Positions 40,551 through 42,491 of a DNA stretch of 42,491 bases are shown one piece after another. Origin of the DNA: an uncultured Bacteroidales bacterium (GTDB taxonomy: Bacteria > Bacteroidota > Bacteroidia > Bacteroidales > F082). The first letter of the stretch is position 1, and each line of letters starts with the position of its first letter. The stretch covers positions 1 to 42,491 of the forward strand of contig ONKQ01000020.1 in NCBI GenBank assembly GCA_900318465.1. The letters run 5' to 3'. The translations under genes were made by a program, and so were the position numbers. A model generated the notes under the pieces. It worked only from the letters and a program-made list of their open reading frames with translations, was not told where the DNA came from and ran no database searches.

Positions 40551-41660
40551 ATGAATATGAAGAAAAACATCGTCACGCTGTCAGCCTTGGCACTCGTTGT
40601 CATGCTGACGACATTCAGCGGCTGCAAGAAAGTCCAGCCCAAAGACAACACACCTGCTCCTGAAGGACTTTATTTGGGCATTGTAGGATTCAACAACGAA
40701 CTTCACACCATGCCGTTGGGCCTGCTCAACCAGAACACGAAGCACAATTTCGAAAACTTCGTCGACAACCTCGCCATGCAAAACGGCACCATTCTTTACC
40801 ATGCCGTCAACACGAGCCTCAACAGCCTGTCTAACGCCAAAGTACCGGAAAACCTCATCAACGTATCGGTGGTGACCTTTACCGATGGCCTCGACCAAGG
40901 CTCCTACATCCTCTCAAATTACAATTCGGGTAGCGAATACCTTGCAGCGGTCAACTCGCGCATCAACAACGACCTCATCGGCGGCAACAACATCGCTGCC
41001 TATTCCATCGGTGTGCGCGGCTCCGACGTGGCCGACATCGATAGCTTCCGCAACAACCTCAACAAACTTTCCAGCGACCCCGAGCACAACGTCTTTGAAG
41101 TGAGCAACATCAACGAGGCCTCCGAAAAGTTTGCCGAAATCGCGCAGCAGCTTTACAACCAAAGCACATTCTACAACGTCACGCTGAAGCTGCCGGCACA
41201 GGAACCCAACACCAAAATCCGCTTCACTTTCGACAACGTGAACGAAGCCGACGATTCTGAATGCTACATCGAAGGCACCTACATCCGCACCAACGGCAAG
41301 GGACAACTTACTCAAATCCAGTACGTTGGATTGGAGAGCATTTCTGGTGCCAGCGTCACGGCCACCTCAGAGAACATCTTCGACGTGTTTGCCTTCAAGA
41401 ACCTGACCGACACCCAAGGCAACCAGATTTCAACCGACTATGTGAAACAATGGAACTGGGTGGAATCGACTCAACAATGGCAATACAACAGCGAGTTCAC
41501 GCCGGCGGGCAACACTGAAATCGTCGACGAATACAAGAGTGCGATGATCATGCTCGTGCTCGACTGCTCCAGCTCGTTGGGCAACGACTTCACCACCATG
41601 AAGACCGCCGCAAATGGCTTCATCGAAACCCTGAGCGGCAACTACAACGGAAGACGATAA
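40551..41660 (+). CDS. Lipoprotein with apparently circularly permuted von Willebrand A domain
   Basis: A 369-residue lipoprotein with lipobox FSGC (Cys25); ATG 40557 is an alternative start. A von Willebrand A domain normally begins with the DxSxS metal motif. Here the chain starts with the second strand (LYLGIVGFNNELHTM), has T80 (NGTILYHAV) and D112 (VVTFTDG), and the DxSxS motif is near the very end (D338-C-S340-S-S342, in MLVLDCSSSLGNDF). All MIDAS residues are therefore present but in permuted order. Residues 205-320 look like an inserted beta domain. It probably lies on the outer membrane or surface and may bind ligand in a metal-dependent way. No signal beyond its start codon decides regulation. 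Confidence 0.8.
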   Translation: MNMKKNIVTLSALALVVMLTTFSGCKKVQPKDNTPAPEGLYLGIVGFNNELHTMPLGLLNQNTKHNFENFVDNLAMQNGTILYHAVNTSLNSLSNAKVPENLINVSVVTFTDGLDQGSYILSNYNSGSEYLAAVNSRINNDLIGGNNIAAYSIGVRGSDVADIDSFRNNLNKLSSDPEHNVFEVSNINEASEKFAEIAQQLYNQSTFYNVTLKLPAQEPNTKIRFTFDNVNEADDSECYIEGTYIRTNGKGQLTQIQYVGLESISGASVTATSENIFDVFAFKNLTDTQGNQISTDYVKQWNWVESTQQWQYNSEFTPAGNTEIVDEYKSAMIMLVLDCSSSLGNDFTTMKTAANGFIETLSGNYNGRR

Positions 41661-41681
41661 GCATTGCAGAACAACAACATG

Positions 41682-41716
41682 AAAACGGTGCCCGATGGAT
41701 TCGAGCACCGTTTTTC
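41682..41716. terminator. bidirectional intrinsic terminator
   Basis: A perfect 10-bp stem, AAAACGGTGC with GCACCGTTTT, with a 13-nt loop and a T-run on the plus side. It ends the vWA gene and, through the A-run on the left, could also stop the minus-strand gene. Confidence 0.85.
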
Positions 41717-41770
41717 TTTGCCATTCTCGCGGTAGCGATAGCGGGGCATGCCTCGGCAGCGCGGTAGCCG

Positions 41771-41792
41771 ACAACGGGGCATGCCCCGTTGT
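41771..41792. repeat. 22-bp perfect palindrome
   Basis: Half-site ACAACGGGGCA, perfectly self-complementary. A related GGGGCATGCC lies 37 bp upstream at 41743. The stretch 41720-41815 between the two convergent genes consists mainly of such GC-rich repeats. Confidence 0.7.
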
Positions 41793-41815
41793 TGGCAAAG
41801 CCCAGCATAGTCCTA

Positions 41816-42415
41816 TCAGTCAACCACAATCTTCTGTGTCCTGACGGAATCGCCGCCCACCAAACGCAACACATACACTCCCGGGACAAAGTTGAAAGTT
41901 GAAAGTTGAGAGTTGAAAGTTGAGAGTTCTTTTCTCACTAATTCTTTGCCGAGAATGTCAATGATTTGGAGGGTTCCCGTGCCGTTGATGATGATGTTGC
42001 CGTTGTTGATGTAGGCAAACGGTGCATCGGACGCTGAGCCTGTCGAAGCGTCGTTGGCATTGAACACCAAGCGGAAACGGCTGGCGTAGTCGGTGGTCTT
42101 GGCGGTGAAGGTGTAAACTCCCCCTTGCCCCCTCTCAGAGGGGGAATTGCCTGCCGGGGTCAGAAGGTCAATGTCTGCGCCGGTCATGTTATCGATGAGG
42201 TGCAGGTAGTCCAAATCCATGTTTTCAACGTTCACGGTCAGGGTGTAGGTGCCGTTCTTGGCGGCCTTGAAGTTGATGGGTTGTTCTGTGCGGCTGGATT
42301 GCTTCGCTTCGCTCGCAATGACCGCGACAGCCCAATCCTGTGCGTCCTCGGTGGCATAAATGCGTGTGCTGTTCTCGTTCAGCGTGAATTTCTGGGCTAG
42401 TGGACAAAAATTAGG
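41816..42415 (-). CDS. T9SS-sorted surface protein, broken at its 5' end
   Basis: The frame is open from 42415 to the stop at 41816, 199 codons, with an in-frame TAG at 42416-42418 just upstream and no ATG start. The only usual start is a GTG at 42235, but clearly protein-like sequence continues upstream of it (KFTLNENSTRIYATEDAQDW, then INFKAAKNGTYTLTVNVEN). The C-terminus is a T9SS sorting domain (LQIIDILGKELVRKEL, then GVYVLRLVGGDSVRTQKIV). Four different repeat elements are translated in frame (IASEAKQSS, SPSERGQGG, DASTGSAS and LSTFNSQLSTFN). The 5' part was probably lost to an insertion or rearrangement near 42400. Confidence 0.65.
   Translation of the reverse strand, partial: PNFCPLAQKFTLNENSTRIYATEDAQDWAVAVIASEAKQSSRTEQPINFKAAKNGTYTLTVNVENMDLDYLHLIDNMTGADIDLLTPAGNSPSERGQGGVYTFTAKTTDYASRFRLVFNANDASTGSASDAPFAYINNGNIIINGTGTLQIIDILGKELVRKELSTFNSQLSTFNFVPGVYVLRLVGGDSVRTQKIVVD
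41889..41929. repeat. GTTGA(A/G)A heptamer array in the T9SS domain
   Basis: Five heptamers and part of a sixth. On the minus strand they encode LSTFNSQLSTFN within the sorting domain, in the orientation that avoids the TGA of the other strand. Confidence 0.85.
42030..42052. repeat. GCTTCGACAGGCTCAGC element in frame
   Basis: A 6-bp inverted repeat (GACGCT with AGCGTC) around GAGCCTGTCGA. I recall this sequence as a common short palindromic repeat in Bacteroidetes. It encodes DASTGSAS. Confidence 0.6.
42129..42145. repeat. CCCCCTCT-C-AGAGGGGG palindrome, in frame, copy 3
   Basis: A 17-bp variant of the palindromes at 22772 and 23031, extended by CCCCCTTG on the left. On the minus strand it encodes SPSERGQGG. 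Confidence 0.75.
42296..42322. repeat. GGATTGCTTCGCTTCGCTCG repeat in frame
   Basis: GGATTGCTTCGCTTCGCTCG followed by CAATGAC. The ends GGATTG and CAATGA are inverted. On the minus strand it encodes IASEAKQSS, a phrase I recall from many unrelated Bacteroidetes proteins. Confidence 0.7.
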
Positions 42416-42491
42416 CTAAAATCTTTGTGGAGTTCAGAAATAACAGGTGTTGAGGAGCGTTCAAAGGTTATGAACAAAAAAAGTGCATTCA
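42398..42491. other. unexplained right-edge segment, possible insertion boundary
   Basis: At about 42400 the coding character of the T9SS gene stops and AT-rich sequence begins (TAGTGGACAAAAATTAGGCT). An ATG at 42470 on the plus strand may begin a gene that leaves the window. Insertion-sequence ends often look like this, but I cannot name an element. Confidence 0.3.

Overview
The window reads as chromosomal DNA of an uncultivated-type member of the Bacteroidetes, most likely order Bacteroidales. Three signals support this. Several large secreted proteins end in the type IX secretion (T9SS) sorting domain (YPNP motif plus a short beta domain). Promoters follow the Bacteroidetes pattern TTG-N18..22-TAnnTTTG and Shine-Dalgarno sequences are not evident. 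The gene content is typical of the group: BspA-like leucine-rich repeats, GIN-domain lipoproteins, RNase H with a viroplasmin domain, CBM20-GH77 amylomaltase, and short-LID adenylate kinase beside hpt. No ribosomal RNA, CRISPR array, prophage or complete insertion sequence was seen.

Layout. 1-5646: two tandem AAA ATPases with nuclease-like C-termini (the first only a C-terminal stub), a MATE exporter, exonuclease III, tRNA-Arg(CCU) with promoter and terminator, RNase H and a zinc-ribbon protein. 5651-8831 (minus): beta-barrel protein, Kdo transferase and a strongly divergent PdxA-like protein. 8949-16242: a 1387-residue T9SS-sorted subtilisin divergent from an M16 peptidase, then a T9SS-sorted unknown. 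16327-19220: purine genes purE, hpt and adk, and a hexapeptide acyltransferase. 19408-33518: a long run of exported proteins: two EreA/ChaN-like hydrolases, an S41 peptidase, a membrane-spanning TPR/HTH regulator, a BspA-like protein, lipoproteins and beta-barrels. 33660-42415: malQ, a GIN-domain lipoprotein, an AlbA_2/ATPase-type regulator, deoC, OsmC plus a hot-dog thioesterase, a TSCPD protein, a von Willebrand A lipoprotein and a broken T9SS gene at the right edge.

The most striking property is the density and diversity of short palindromic, hairpin and tandem repeats. I count about a dozen families in 42 kb. Many lie between genes, but several sit inside reading frames and are translated in frame (TPR/HTH regulator, acyltransferase, malQ, AlbA_2 regulator, right-edge T9SS gene). 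One linker is built from a 16-bp tandem repeat that stays open in all three forward frames. Two protein-level observations also deserve attention: a lipoprotein whose von Willebrand A domain appears circularly permuted, and a PdxA homologue that has lost two of three metal-binding histidines. Several exported proteins share nearly identical 5' cassettes (leader plus signal peptide) or 3' cassettes (T9SS sorting domain) joined to unrelated middles, suggesting shuffling of export modules.

Functions are assigned by recalled family motifs only; no searches were run. Coordinates of short sites were counted by hand and may be off by a base or two.
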